Of a DNA stretch of 64,000 nt, positions 36,401 through 48,100 are shown piece by piece. Origin of the DNA: Plutella xylostella. Taxonomy: Eukaryota; Arthropoda; Insecta; Lepidoptera; Plutellidae. The translations under genes were made by a program, and so were the position numbers. The DNA lies in contig NC_063997.1 of assembly GCF_932276165.1 (NCBI RefSeq), positions 2,490,001-2,554,000 on the forward strand, written 5' to 3'. Each line of letters begins with the position of its first letter. Position 1 is the first letter of the stretch. Below the pieces are notes generated by a model that ran no database searches, had not been told where the DNA came from, and saw nothing but the letters and a program-made list of their open reading frames with translations.

Positions 36401-39400
36401 GGCATTAAGGCAATTTAAGCTTACAAGCACACCAGTAAAACACTTTATTTCTTTAGCAAGGCTAGTTTCTAAGCTGTCATTAAATATTGGGATTTTGATG
36501 ATGTCTTCCATGCCAATGCGGCTACAGCGACTGCTACTTGTTATTTAGGCTTCGCTGGTGTGCCCTTGTGTGGCTAACATAGCCAATCTTGGCGGTAAAA
36601 GTTCGTTCGCATATACGGGTGATTCTCAAATGACGCGATTTAGGTATGTCCAAGCCATAAAATACATGAAATTGATAGTTTTATACCAGGATGTATTTTT
36701 TTTTGAATAATGTATCTTGTGACCGTTTTATACATTAGTAATGTAATGCATAAATTTATAAAGAAAGCGACAATGATTTTTTAAAACTCAATATCATAAG
36801 TTCTTTGGCGCGTCCTTCACTTGATTTTATTTTTAGGTCAAGAAAAAATCACTTTTTAAAGTAAAATAAGCTTATGATTTATATGTTATCATTATAACAG
36901 ATACTTATGGTAACTGTAAATTAGGTTTCTATTCACTCTTAGGTTTAGTTTTCAAAAATATAACGCATTCAATTTTGTCCGAGAAAAAAAACTAACTTCT
37001 TTGGCGTAACGATACCGTCTTCCTACTCTGCGTTTAAACGATCACCGGACATAATCACCATGCGTCCCTCACCCTTCAGTCCCCCACTATCTTCGACCAG
37101 GAGTAGAGGAGCGTAAGTTTACGGAGTATGACGAAAAAAATTTTTTTTTGCGCTATAACGGGTTTTGGTCAGGTAAGTGCCTAATTTCTTCGATTGTTAC
37201 TTTCATGCTATTATTTGTTTTTGTTGCATACATATTTTTGTCCACGTATGTCTATTCAAACAGTATGCACGTGTCACTAAGAGGCTCCAATTGTACATCA
37301 GCCTTCTGTAAAAATAATTTTTAAGTGATGATTTCTAATTTCGTTGGCAATAATTTCTTTGGATTTCTTTGGCATTCTGCACCAACGAAATTAGTTTTGA
37401 TACAAAGAAATTAGTATTGAGTATGAAACACCATTAATAACGCTAACTTTATGCATTCAATGTCTATTATGGTTAATTCTCTCATCATCATCATCAGCCA
37501 ATAACCATCCAATGGACATAGGCCTCTCCCAAGGAGCGCCACAACACTCGGTTCTCGGCCTTCCTCATCCAACTACTACCGGCTACCCGCCTAAGGTCGT
37601 CAGTCCAGCGGGCAGGAGGGCGTCCCACGCTGCGGTTTCATATTTTGACAGCTATGTTGGTAACCTTAGTCCTCTGACGGATAACCTAATTTCTGATACG
37701 AACCATCAGGTTTCTATGGAGAGCCATAGCACGCTGAGCGACTTTAAATCGGTGGACCAGTCCTACCGTCAGTTTCCACGTCTCAGCACCATACGTCATC
37801 ACTAGCTTCTAGCTAGCTAGTCTTCAGGCTCTGAGGAATGGACGAGGAGAATATGTGACGAAGTTTCTCGAATGCAGCCCAACCCAGTTGGATGCGCCTT
37901 GCAGCCTCCTTGTCCAAGTTGCTTCTGCCTAGCCGAATAGTCTGCCCAAGGTATATAGACATATTCATGCACAACTTCGATTGTTGCCTCACCAACGACG
38001 ACCGGCTCCGGTTTCATGTGAGCATTGTACATGACTTTCGTCTTGTCCAAGTTCATACCGAGGCCTACACGTCGGGAAGCAGCATTTAGGCCACTTAGCA
38101 TCCAGCTAAGTTCCTGCAGAGATTCTGCCATAATAACGATATCGTCCGCGAAGCGGAGGTGTGACATGTACTCGCCATTTATACATATGCCATGTCATCT
38201 CCAGTCCAACGTCTTAAAGACATCCAGTGAATTGGTGAAGGAGATATCACATCCCCCTGTCTCACTCCATGTTTCAGTTGGATAGGTCTTGTCTTGTAGT
38301 CCTGTACTTGGACAGTCATAGTAGCGGCATTGTACAGACACCTCAACACCTCGATATAGCGCCAGTCAATTTGGCATCTCTGCAAGGATTCCAAAACTGC
38401 TTAGGTTTTAAGGCTTTTTCATAGTCCACAAAGGCTAGATACAGAGACTGATTATACTCTTCGGTCTTCTGTATAATCTACCTCACTGTGTGGATGTGGT
38501 CTATTGTACTAAAGCCTTTTTGAAACCCAGCCTGCTCCGGGTGCTGAAACTCGTCTAACTTTTGGGCAAGACCATTCGTGATAACCCTTGAGAACAGCTT
38601 GTATACATGGCTTAAAAGCGAGATCGTTCTATAGTTCTTCAGAAGGGTTTGGTCACCCTTCTGAAGAACTGTAGTTCTCTCTAGAAGCTGGTGTTGACAG
38701 CTCCAATTTTTGTGCAGTGTAGGACGTAGGGTCGACTTCACCAGACATCTCCTCTCCAGCTTGAAGTTGATATTCAAAGTGCCTCGGAGAAGTCGGTGAT
38801 CACTCCCAGTTTTAAACCTATTGATCACTGGGACATCTCTGAATATGTGCTACTCTCTGAATATACTTCTCGGTTAGTTTAAGTACTAGGTACGCTACCC
38901 GATTTGACACACTGCTGATCTCCACTACGTTGTTGACAAGGGTCTTGTTGACGAAGAATCCTACGCCACCTTGGGACAGTTGGTCGCCCTCCTGATGGTA
39001 GAACATGTGGCCGGACTCCAGGGTTATCGTGTCCTCGTCCTCTTTACACTTTTTCATACCGGTGACGCTGCTGCCCATCGCCGGCCTATGGGATTTGGTG
39101 TAGCTGTTTTTGGATGGTTATACCACCATCATCCGGTCGCCAGAGCCTCATCTGTTATTTAGCAGAGTGCACCACGGGCAGGTGAGGTTGGCAATTGGTT
39201 CATTCGGATGTTGAGAACCCCTGCACCCTTACGTGATCAGGTAATTATGTTAAAAACAAATAAAGATATGCGTGATTTTTAGTTTTGTTGTGTATTATTT
39301 GCAATCTACGTATAAAACTAATTTCTTTAAAGTAATTTCTAATTTCTTTGTTCTTAAAACTAACTTCTTTGGGACCTTTTATAATTTCTTTGGTGTGTTT

Positions 39401-40119
39401 TCTAATTTCATTGGTGCCAATCTAATTTCATTGGCCCAAAATTGTTTAAAATCGCTGTAACTTTGAATCGGCTCGATAGATTTCAGGGCCAATAAGAGAT
39501 AACTAAAGAGGTCTAAAGCCTCTACAATATGTAAGGTATAATATTCAAACAACATGAAAAAAAAAATGCGCCAAAGAAATTATGCTTTTGGAGCCGCTTT
39601 TGGAGAATCACCCATACCACACTTCAAAACTCCATTCTCATAATTATATGTTATAGCCGCAGGTGGTCGGGCCTTCAGCCCGATAAATATTGGGATATAC
39701 TTACGAAGACACCAGAAAAGTGTAAGATTTCATCAGCGAGATGTGGCTCTAAGTGGTTGTTGAATATTGGAATGTCTGCGGTGGACTGACTGCACACTCG
39801 GCACGTCTCAGTACCAGATCTGTACGAAAAAGCTCTGAAATATACAAAATTTTTAGAATCAAATAAGCTCTAAACTACCTTACATTTAGACGACTTTTTT
39901 GAGAGCTTAGGCGATGAAGAAAACATATTCGCAAACTTTGCATTGGAGTATTATAAAATACATGGCATGTAAACTGTATATTCAATAATACTGAACGAGA
40001 ATCACTTACTTCTGTTTCTGCTTGGGCTGCTTAGTCTTTTTATCTGGCTTCTTTTCCTTTGTGCTTTTTTGTAATGCTTTACTTAATAGCATTGATTTCA
40101 ATAGTAATAAAGCAGCCAT
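33475..40119 (-). CDS. ZAD-C2H2 zinc-finger protein, cluster gene 2 (chimeric, 426 aa, eight exons)
   Basis: Exons (minus): 40119-40010, 39834-39705, 36111-35955, 35724-35492, 35323-35166, 34581-34374, 33922-33807 and 33643-33475 (TAA). Exons 1-2 are close copies of gene 1 exons 1-2; exons 3-8 match gene 3. The phases agree across the junction, giving a complete ZAD with Cys48, Cys51, Cys92 and Cys95. An acidic linker (EEFDIDHDHFDDND) and five C2H2 fingers follow (CDNC, CDVC, CTLC, CPHC, CEIC); the gene 1 C2HC finger is absent. Intron 2 (36112-39704) contains a relic of the gene-3-type ZAD exon and about 3.2 kb of inserted transposons. The exon 7 donor is GTCAGT, weaker than gene 3's GTGAGT. 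A putative DNA-binding regulator if expressed; splicing over the long intron is inferred. Confidence 0.75.
34890..35150. mobile_element. Diverged MITE of the 40410-40789 family in gene 2 intron 5
   Basis: Shares GTTGTTTTTCG(A/G)ACCCGACAAA, a TCTAGAAATGG(C/T)GGCCATTTTAAAG segment and TTTACGGACATGAAATAAAA with the element at 40410-40789. Missing at the same place in gene 3 (about 42975-43010). The right end is less well defined. Confidence 0.6.
36425..36493 (-). pseudogene. Relic of a gene-3-type ZAD exon
   Basis: Matches the 3' part of gene 3 exon 2 (44202-44334), coding for NDSLETSLAKEIKCFTGVL, including a usable donor. The 5' part with the first ZAD Cys pair is absent: homology stops at a TAAATATTGGGAT that is repeated at 39684-39696. 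If included in a transcript it would not complete a ZAD. Confidence 0.8.
36616..39614. mobile_element. TA-flanked DNA transposon with many internal short repeats, split by an RTE LINE
   Basis: Inverted ends GGGTGATTCTC with TA outside both. The motif AATTTCTTTGG and variants (AACTTCTTTGG, AATTTCATTGG, AATTTCGTTGG) occurs repeatedly in both subterminal regions (about 36800-37430 and 39300-39600), in both orientations. No transposase frame is recognisable. Likely a non-autonomous TA-type element that later received the LINE at 37480-39160. Confidence 0.65.
37480..39160 (-). mobile_element. Defective RTE-type LINE
   Basis: On the minus strand the fragments run in order: endonuclease pieces (GVGFFVNKTLVNN, GSDHRLLRG), reverse transcriptase blocks (LKNYRTISLLSHVYKLFSRVI, HPEQAGFQKGFSTIDHIHT, HGVRQGDVISP, LRFADDIVIMAES), then a 3' end with the (GATGAT) tail at 37483. 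Internal deletions and frameshifts make it dead. A 3' fragment of the same family is at 63400-63592. Confidence 0.8.
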
Positions 40120-40409
40120 TCTTTATTTATTTTGAACCGTAATATGTTGTTCTTTTTGTTATAAAGTTTTGCAAGAACCAAGAAACCACAACAGTTTCAT
40201 TTCATGAAAATGGCCTCCCGCCACCTCCCGCCGTCTTGAGAAATGTCAGTGACAGATGACAGACAGCAGTAGTATACAGTCCACAGATTATTCAGATGAT
40301 ACTAGAGATGTAAACCGTTTTAAACCGATAACTTCCAGCAAGGAAGGGGTTCCTTGCTGGAAGCAATTATTCTGAAGATTTGGCACTCACAAGGTTCACA
40401 TTGTTTATA
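40120..40409. other. 5' flank of ZAD gene 2
   Basis: Duplicate of 26275-26512, without the Helitron. Contains the intact Helitron target at 40393-40408. Probable promoter region; no clear core elements. Confidence 0.55.
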
Positions 40410-40789
40410 CAGGTGTTGTTTTTCGGACCCGACAAATTTTAAGGGTGGATTCTACGAGTAATTTCATCGAGAAAAAACCCCCATATCAAATCTCAATAAT
40501 CTAGAAATGGTGGCCATTTTAAAGTTGCTTTGAACTTATTTTATGTAACTTTTTAGCAGTTGTGTATATTTTTATTGGATAGAGATGACTTTTTGCGGAT
40601 AAAAGCATTTTATTTCATGTCCGTAAGGCGTTTAAATCTAGAGATATGATTTAGGTTACCTATGATTTTCTAAAAGAAGAAGAAAATCTAATTTAAGTTA
40701 CAGACCCCCACATATGGGGGTTTTTTCTTGATGAAATTACTCGTAGAATCCACCCTTAAAGTTTGTCGGGTCCGAAAAACAACTCACTG
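40410..40789. mobile_element. TA-type MITE with long inverted ends
   Basis: The inverted repeats of well over 60 bp include GTTGTTTTTCGGACCCGACA and GGATTCTACGAGTAATTTCAT. TA on both sides; the uninserted site is at 30661-30675. No coding capacity. Confidence 0.85.
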
Positions 40790-41427
40790 TATTAGGTTTT
40801 ACGGCCCTAGATTCTAATCCTTGTGTACATCCATGGTACAACGTACAACATAGTAAATTTTCGTAATTCATAGAATAAACGTTACGACGTTAGCCGCATC
40901 CCAATAGTTTTTTATAAGCGGGCCTTACCGTTTAGCATACACAAATGCCCGCAATATGTAGGGAAAACATGACCCATGTAGGTGTACCGATATAAATAAA
41001 AACATAGCAGTATTCAAGATCATATAAGTATATTATACTATAGGTACTTAATTCATTTTAATAACTCAATTTCTTAAAGGTAACTACATATATTATTACA
41101 GAAATTAATACTGATTTGATTAATCATCACCACGAATAAAAGGTTAAAAATAATATCTAAAATTCCTATCTACTACACTAGTGAGCGTAGGCATGGTTTT
41201 CCATTTTAATTTCTCATGAATACTCCAGCCAGTCTCATCACAAGACGTTGCGATTCGCCACCTCAGTCAGGTCACTTTACAACACTCTCACATCAATCCA
41301 AATGACACGTCATTTTAAAATACAAGAAATGAGAGTCAATTTCAATAGACATAAGATTACATATTTCACACATGCCAGATGTGGCCTATCAAATTGACTT
41401 TTCTGCACTTTAACTTTAATAATAATG
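40790..41427. other. 3' flank of ZAD gene 3
   Basis: Duplicate of the 32681-33474 flank. No coding sequence. Holds the empty mariner site (TA at 40800-40801). Confidence 0.6.
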
Positions 41428-44400
41428 TTAAAATACTCGTTCACTATTGGTCAGTTCTTCACTGTGCTCAGTGTGTTGTTGGTGAGACTGCTCCGACGCG
41501 CGGTTGCACAGTATGTATGAAGGCAGCTTGTTGGGAAGTGTAGGCTTTTGCGGCTGTATCTTGTGCACTCGCCAAAGATGCTTGCGCATATGTTTCCTGT
41601 AAATAAGAAAAATACATGACATGGTGTATTTTTAGATGGATCACTTCTCGAGTATTTCTCTCTATCTATCTATGGGCCCCTAGTTACTAAAATACCCTAT
41701 GAGACTCGGATAAATTATCAAATGAAGCAATAAACCTTACTGAGCAAAAATTTAAGAATTATGTTAAAGTTACATTATGTAGTAAAGCTTACTATAGTAT
41801 AAATGATTATTTAAACGACAAAAACGCGTGGTCTTGTCCACCTCAGCTAAGGCTATTGAAAAAATGAAATGGATATAGGTACTTAAGTAAAATTGTAGGT
41901 ACTAGATATAAGTAAAAATTGTAATAGATTATAAGGAAAAAGTTGAAAAGATGCTCGAGGAGTTTCTTTCGCCATTTCTTTCCTTCTCAATGACGAGGCC
42001 TTTGTGAAATGGTGGTAGATGACTATCGACAAATAATTGTAAAATTTTACGTCGATTAAACCATTTGAATTTGAATTTGAATTTGGATGAGTGTAAGGTA
42101 TGTAAAAATGAAAATAACGAATGTGATATTTATATACTCACTTTCTCATAACTTTAGTGCAGATTTCACATTCAGTATTTCCGAGATTTTCATGAACTGC
42201 ATCCACATGCCCTTTAAGATGTGTTTTGGTTTTGAATACTTTCTCACAATTGGGACACTGAAAAAAATGATATTTTTAGGATAATAATCAAATACGGGTT
42301 GGGATTTCAATAGTAATAATGCGATGGAGAATGTATACACAAAATGCTAGTGTTTAACTAAATAATAAACTTCCGACCTCAGATTAAGTATAATTCATAC
42401 TAACAGTTATGATACATTTAGGTATTTTCTATATTAAAATACTCATACCTACAACAATAGTTATCAACAAGACTCACCTTTATAGGACTAGAATACAAAA
42501 CATTATGTGCACCTTCCATGTGCCTCTTGAGATTGGTGGTCGATGTTGCCGTTTTGGGACACAAAGTACACTTGAAAGGTTTTATTGCTAAGTGCGATCT
42601 TTTATGTACTGTCAGTAGATTCTTTGTTCGTCCTTTATACGGGCAAACATCGCACTTGAAAGGGAATATGTTGTAATGTGTGCTCCTGCAATGGAACAAC
42701 AAGTTTTCTCATTTTATAAAGCCTGCTGCTGATGTGAATTAAAGCTCATTGAAATTTTTGTTTGTGGTATGATGTTAGCAGTTTTAAACCCAATCAAAAT
42801 GCAAAGATTTTAAGAAAGACAATGAGTTAAAGAAAGGATCTTTAAGCTAATGTCGACCTTAAATTTATTATAGCTACCTTGCTTTGACAGTATGTATACG
42901 GATAGAAAAAGACAGACATGGATTTAATGTATTTATGCCGACATTAGCTTAAAGTTCCTTTCTGCAACTTGGTGTAAGGGGCTCTATATAATTATCACTT
43001 TTGAATTACTTACATGTGAAGTCGCAAATGAGCAATGGAAGGACAGATTTTCCCACAGTTATCACATAAAAACTGTTTCTTGGTTTTCACACCTGCTTTG
43101 GATGATTCTATAGTCTTTTTTAATGTAGGTGATTTGGATTTTCTCTTTTGACTAGGTTGACGTCGCACAGCCTGCAAAATATGAAACTTTTGATTTAGGT
43201 TTAACTACTCATCTAAAATTGATTTTGTAGGTGGAGTTTACATTGATATTTTGTGAGACTTCTGCCAAACAATATGTGATTCACGTTCTTAAATTAAAAC
43301 ATACATATAAAAATAAAACAAATACAGTAATAATGATACCTTTGCTTTAGTTGGTAAATCTTTGGTAACCATTAACTTATTATTGACTTCTTCAGAAATT
43401 AAATTCACTGAATCAGACTTAATGTGTTCTTTAATATCATCAGTTTTGTCATTAATTTCAGTATGATATACATCATTATCATCAAAATGATCATGATCAA
43501 TGTCAAATTCTTCAACTTTAATTTCATTTCCATTATCTTCTATGGTTTTTTTGACTAGTATACTGTCATTTTCTGAAATAAAGCAGGAAGTATTAGGATA
43601 ACCAAAGTGTCTGTTAACAGGGTTATAAACAAGTGTTATAAATGCTATAAATTGCTTATAAGTTATCAATAATATTCATTAAAATTCAACAGACAAATCA
43701 ATAAATGGCACTAACAATTTGGGATTTTATAGTTACCAGTTGCATAGTTTCCCACACTGCCTGTGGTCAATGAGTGGGACTTCCAGAGCTCCTTGTTGGT
43801 GCGCTGACACACGTCTCGGAACGTGATGCAGCATCGCAGCAGCTGGTAACAACTCTCACACATCATTTTGGGAAACATGTCTGATTCTATAATCTGAAAT
43901 ATTATCAAATATGTACTATTAATCATGAACATCTTTAGAATGTTCGGCAATGTACCTACTACATGATCTTTAGCAAATAATCGTTTATGGCTTGTGTATT
44001 GTGTATAATGCTAATGAACATTATGGTTGAATTAAAGATGGGAGCTTTAAATTATTATTATTAGTTATTTTTATTTAACTTGAGATGAAGCATCAGTGTA
44101 AATTTTTAAGATACTTATCTAAAGATAGATGTAGTTAAGGAAATACTATAAATACATTCAAAATGACTTAGATAAAATGCATTAAGGCAATTTAAGCTTA
44201 CCAGCACACCAGTAAAGCACTTTATTTCTTTAGCAAGGCTAGTTTCTAAGCTGTCATTAAATATTGGGATATCAGCCTTAGATTTGCTGCAAATTCTACA
44301 TACATGGGAATCCTTAGGTTTATTCATCCTGTCTCTGAAATTAATAAACACAGGATTAAACTTCTTGCATGAATGTGTGAGGAGTATTCAACCTATTTGT

Positions 44401-44510
44401 TTAATGGGAAATAGCACTAGGTTTGGAATGATAACTTACAATTTCTTAGTTTTGTGCTGATTTCGTGTCCTGATTGATTTATTGGTTGTGGGTTTAGGCG
44501 CTGTAGACAT
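41428..44510 (-). CDS. ZAD-C2H2 zinc-finger protein, cluster gene 3 (414 aa, eight exons)
   Basis: Exons (minus): 44510-44440, 44334-44202, 43893-43737, 43572-43340, 43171-43014, 42685-42478, 42257-42142 and 41596-41428 (TAA). The short Lys/Thr-rich N-terminus is unlike genes 1 and 2. ZAD cysteines are Cys36, Cys39, Cys80 and Cys83. An acidic linker with DIDHDHFDDND, a basic segment (RRQPSQKRKSKS), then five C2H2 fingers: CDNC, CDVC, CTLC, CPNC and CEIC, the last crossing the exon 7/8 junction (KKHMRKHLWRVH). All splice sites are canonical. Likely the parent of gene 2's exons 3-8. Intron 7 carries a recent LINE fragment absent from gene 2. Probably an arthropod-type ZAD transcription factor; targets unknown. 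Confidence 0.9.
41712..42084 (+). mobile_element. 5'-truncated LINE 3' end in gene 3 intron 7
   Basis: Nearly identical to the 3' end of the LINE at 1456-3196, including the last codons of the reverse transcriptase (LTEQKFKNYVK) and the terminal TTTGAA repeats. Flanked by GGAT on both sides. Gene 2 intron 7 has the intact site at about 33748. Confidence 0.88.
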
Positions 44511-45130
44511 GCTGATTTTTAGAAGTAAATAATAAACAAATCTGGCATGGATGGCAAATCTTTTAAATTATCTAAATAAAGATGATTCACAACAATACAA
44601 ATTTACAATACAATATAGGTACAACACGATCTAAATCAACAAAACAAATCAAATTTTGAATTTGTTTTGGATCAATTTTCTATTCTATTCTTGTTTAGTA
44701 TGGCACTTGTACTGTGCGTGACTATTGATTGACATTTCATTTGACAGTGGCAAGTTTACAACACACACTGTTCTGTGATACAAGCGCCTAGGAATAAGGA
44801 ATTACGAACATAAAACCGGTATGAATCGATATGTTTCGGCTTTTCTAAAACATAGTCCATATCATGGAAGTAGAAAAAAATATCTCTCTCTCAAGAATCT
44901 TTTTTTCTACTTCCATGGTCCATATCTAAAAATATATAAGTTTGTTATCTTATCTAGTATCAAAAGGTTTATGAACTACTTGATAAAATAGTATTTAGTT
45001 ATAATCTGCAAGTTATTATTCTAGTATCGTTGATAGGAATGGTTTGCAAAGAATAAAATAATCATTCTTCATGACATAGGTAGTTAAATAATTTATTATA
45101 AAATTTAAACATCATGATATCATGTACCTA
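44511..45130. other. Intergenic region between ZAD genes 3 and 4
   Basis: AT-rich, probable promoter of gene 3 and 3' flank of gene 4. Holds the small inverted repeat at 44863-44918. No other feature seen. Confidence 0.45.
44863..44918. repeat. Small inverted repeat
   Basis: CATGGAAGTAGAAAAA and its complement TTTTTCTACTTCCATG flank about 24 nt containing a TCTC run. Probably a minimal MITE. Confidence 0.6.
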
Positions 45131-48100
45131 TTAAACAACTGGGTTCTGTTCAATTACTTCCGTGCTTGCTAATTCTTGGTCACCGGTAGTCCGAGAACAA
45201 AGTATGTAAGACGGTACTTTGCTAGGATATATTTTTTCCCTCTGGATTTTGTGAATTCGAAATTGGTGTTTACGGAGGTGCTTTCTGAAAAACAAAAAAA
45301 CTTTTATGAGATCAAAATACAGATATACGTAATGCTTATGTCAATGTATGAGATAGGTTACTTACATAGATAGGCGAGTTCCCCATTTTATAACAAAATA
45401 AAGACATAATGTATGTATGCTACAGTTTAACCCATGGAAGTAATAATACAACAGGAATGCGCACTCACCAAAATGATGCAAACAAAAATAGACCTAACGT
45501 ATTCACCTTAAGATTTATATTTGAAGTGAAAGAGGCCGCGAGCCGATAGAGAGAGTTACCACAGAGCCCTTCCTCTCTTTCTAACAATTGCCAGGATTTA
45601 GTTGTGTAAACTTTAGTAGATTTTGTACGAAGAGAGCTATGCAAAAAAAATATTAAATTAACTCATAGACTACTGTATCTATCATTTTCAAAAACAAATT
45701 TATAATAAATCATTATAAACATGTAATTTTAATGAAATATTTGGTATTTGTATGAATAATAATTTCATAAAAAATATTGGTAGTTTTTCTAAATACTTTA
45801 CGACAAGACCGAAGTTGTCAAGATGACGGATGACGTTTATACTGTTGTGAGAGACGTTATGGTTAGGGTGACCATTCATTCGTACTTTTGAATCACTTTC
45901 CATTAATTAGGACCTGTTTCATTCAACTTTTTGTTTTATTTTATACCTAAGTATCATTAGGTATTATTGTGGCTGTTATCTTATAAGGCTGGTAAAGAGT
46001 TATGAGCTGTTGATTTTTTTGGTGATAGATATGAGTATTATAAGATAATTTATCGAGCTTAAAACCGGCGGAAGCACTTAGGTTGGGATAATTTTTTTTA
46101 ATCTTATGATTTTCATCAACTAGACTATGTAAACGGAACACCCACAGAGTAAACACGTTTTAGGTACTTACATAGTTGCGTTTAATGTTAACCAGTTTTG
46201 ACACTTTCTTGTCAACACTATACCCAACTTAATTTTATATACTTAAAATTACATTCGTACCTACATTGCAATCGAATTATTCGAATAATAGGTGACTTTG
46301 AGACCATCGACACCTATTCGCGACATGATAGATTAGAAGTGATGTCTCATGAATTACCTAAAATTATGGTCACCAAATATAGAAAGAGATGAAGGGCTCC
46401 GTGCTGACTATCTCTGTCGGCTCGTTTTTTTGGTGCAGTGCGCATTCCTGTTGTATTATTACTTCCATGGTTTAACCCTGATTAATCACTGGAAAACATA
46501 AGTAGTACTTAAGTACTACCAAGGCCGGATTTAGAGGTCGAGAGGCCCCGGGGCAACAAAGAATTGGAGGCCCGCTGGCCCCAAATAATTTTCAGTTAAT
46601 CAGTTTAAATTATTTTTTTTTATATTTTTTTGTGTTGTAGTGCTAAGTGTATATAATTTAACAAATATATAAAATATAATCGGAATCGAGAATTATCTGA
46701 AATTAAATTTTAGGGTTAATGAACGCAATCTTCAGAACTTTGGAAATTCAATTCCCGGAGTAGAATAGGTACTTTCAATACGCGGGAGAGAAAGCTTTGA
46801 TAGAAGATTTTATCGTGGTTCGAAGCCTATTTTTTACTTATAATTTTCATTTTTTTAAATAAGCGATCTCCTGTACAATTTGATGTCATCAAAATTAAAT
46901 ACATTCTCAATGCAATTTCAAAGTCTGGGAATGTAGCTCTGAAATTCTGATTTTCTAGAATTTGGTAGTAAAATAGTTCCGGAGATTGGTCTTTTCCATA
47001 GTCCTTCATGTCCTTTCCTTCGTTACCAAGATTAGGTTCTAAATCATCCTGATAAACTCTCACCAATGCCTCTGCTACACCGTGCGGATTTTCAGCATCC
47101 ATCTTGTTGTTGCTTTCGAAGGTTACAAGAAAAAGAAAGAAACCTCACACTAGCAATGTAAAACAGCGAAAGAAAATTTCTAAAAGGTACAACAGCGTTT
47201 TTTTGTCTAGTGTTTACTAGTTCCAGGCCTCCACAAAAGAGGGGCCCCCACATTTGACGGTCGAATGGCGTAGTGGTTAGTGGCCCTGACTGCTATGCCG
47301 AAGGTCCCGGGTTCGATTCCCGGCTGGGGCAGATATTTGTTTAAAGACAGATATTTGTACTCGGGTCTTGGGTGTTGATAATTATATTTAATATTTATCT
47401 ATCTATGACATAGATTCTATGTATTTGTGTAGATATATCAGCTGTCCGATACCCATAACACAGGTTCTGCCTAGCTTGGGGTCGGATGGCCGTGTGTGAG
47501 ATGTCCCCACATATTATTATATTATTATTATTATATTATTATTATTATATTATTATTATTATATTATTATTATTAAATAGAGACTTCGAAAAAAAAAATA
47601 GAGTCCTTCTCTCATTTGTGGAGGCCCCGGGGCAGTTGCCACTGTTGCCCTCCCCTAAATCCGGCCCTGAGTACTACTATAAAGTAATTAAAAATATCGA
47701 GATTACATTACACCACTTACTTTCTAAAAGCTTTCTTACATATTTCACACTCCATAAAGCCTCTATTTTCATGGATGAAATTGATGTGCTTATTTAGATC
47801 GGATTTAATTTTGAATCTCTTCTCACAAATAGAGCACTGCAAATAACAAAAAAATAAAAAAAATATATGGTGAGTAATTAACAGAAACACACTATATTTT
47901 AGTTAGTAACTTAGATGTATAAATAGTAGCTTAGATGTGTAGGATATGAATAGTATAGGTAGGTAATATTCGATAACACAGGAGGAGGATAGCCAAAAAT
48001 ATTGTAGTTCGCTTCGTTGCACTTGCGTATTCATATAATCGTTAATTTAATTTTTCTGCGAATATTATATTGACCTTTCACTTGTTACGCACAAGGTGAA

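Noticed and set aside
47506..47580. (ATT)n array considered as a CRISPR-like or satellite array
   Set aside because: It is the simple-repeat tail of the SINE at 47256-47515.
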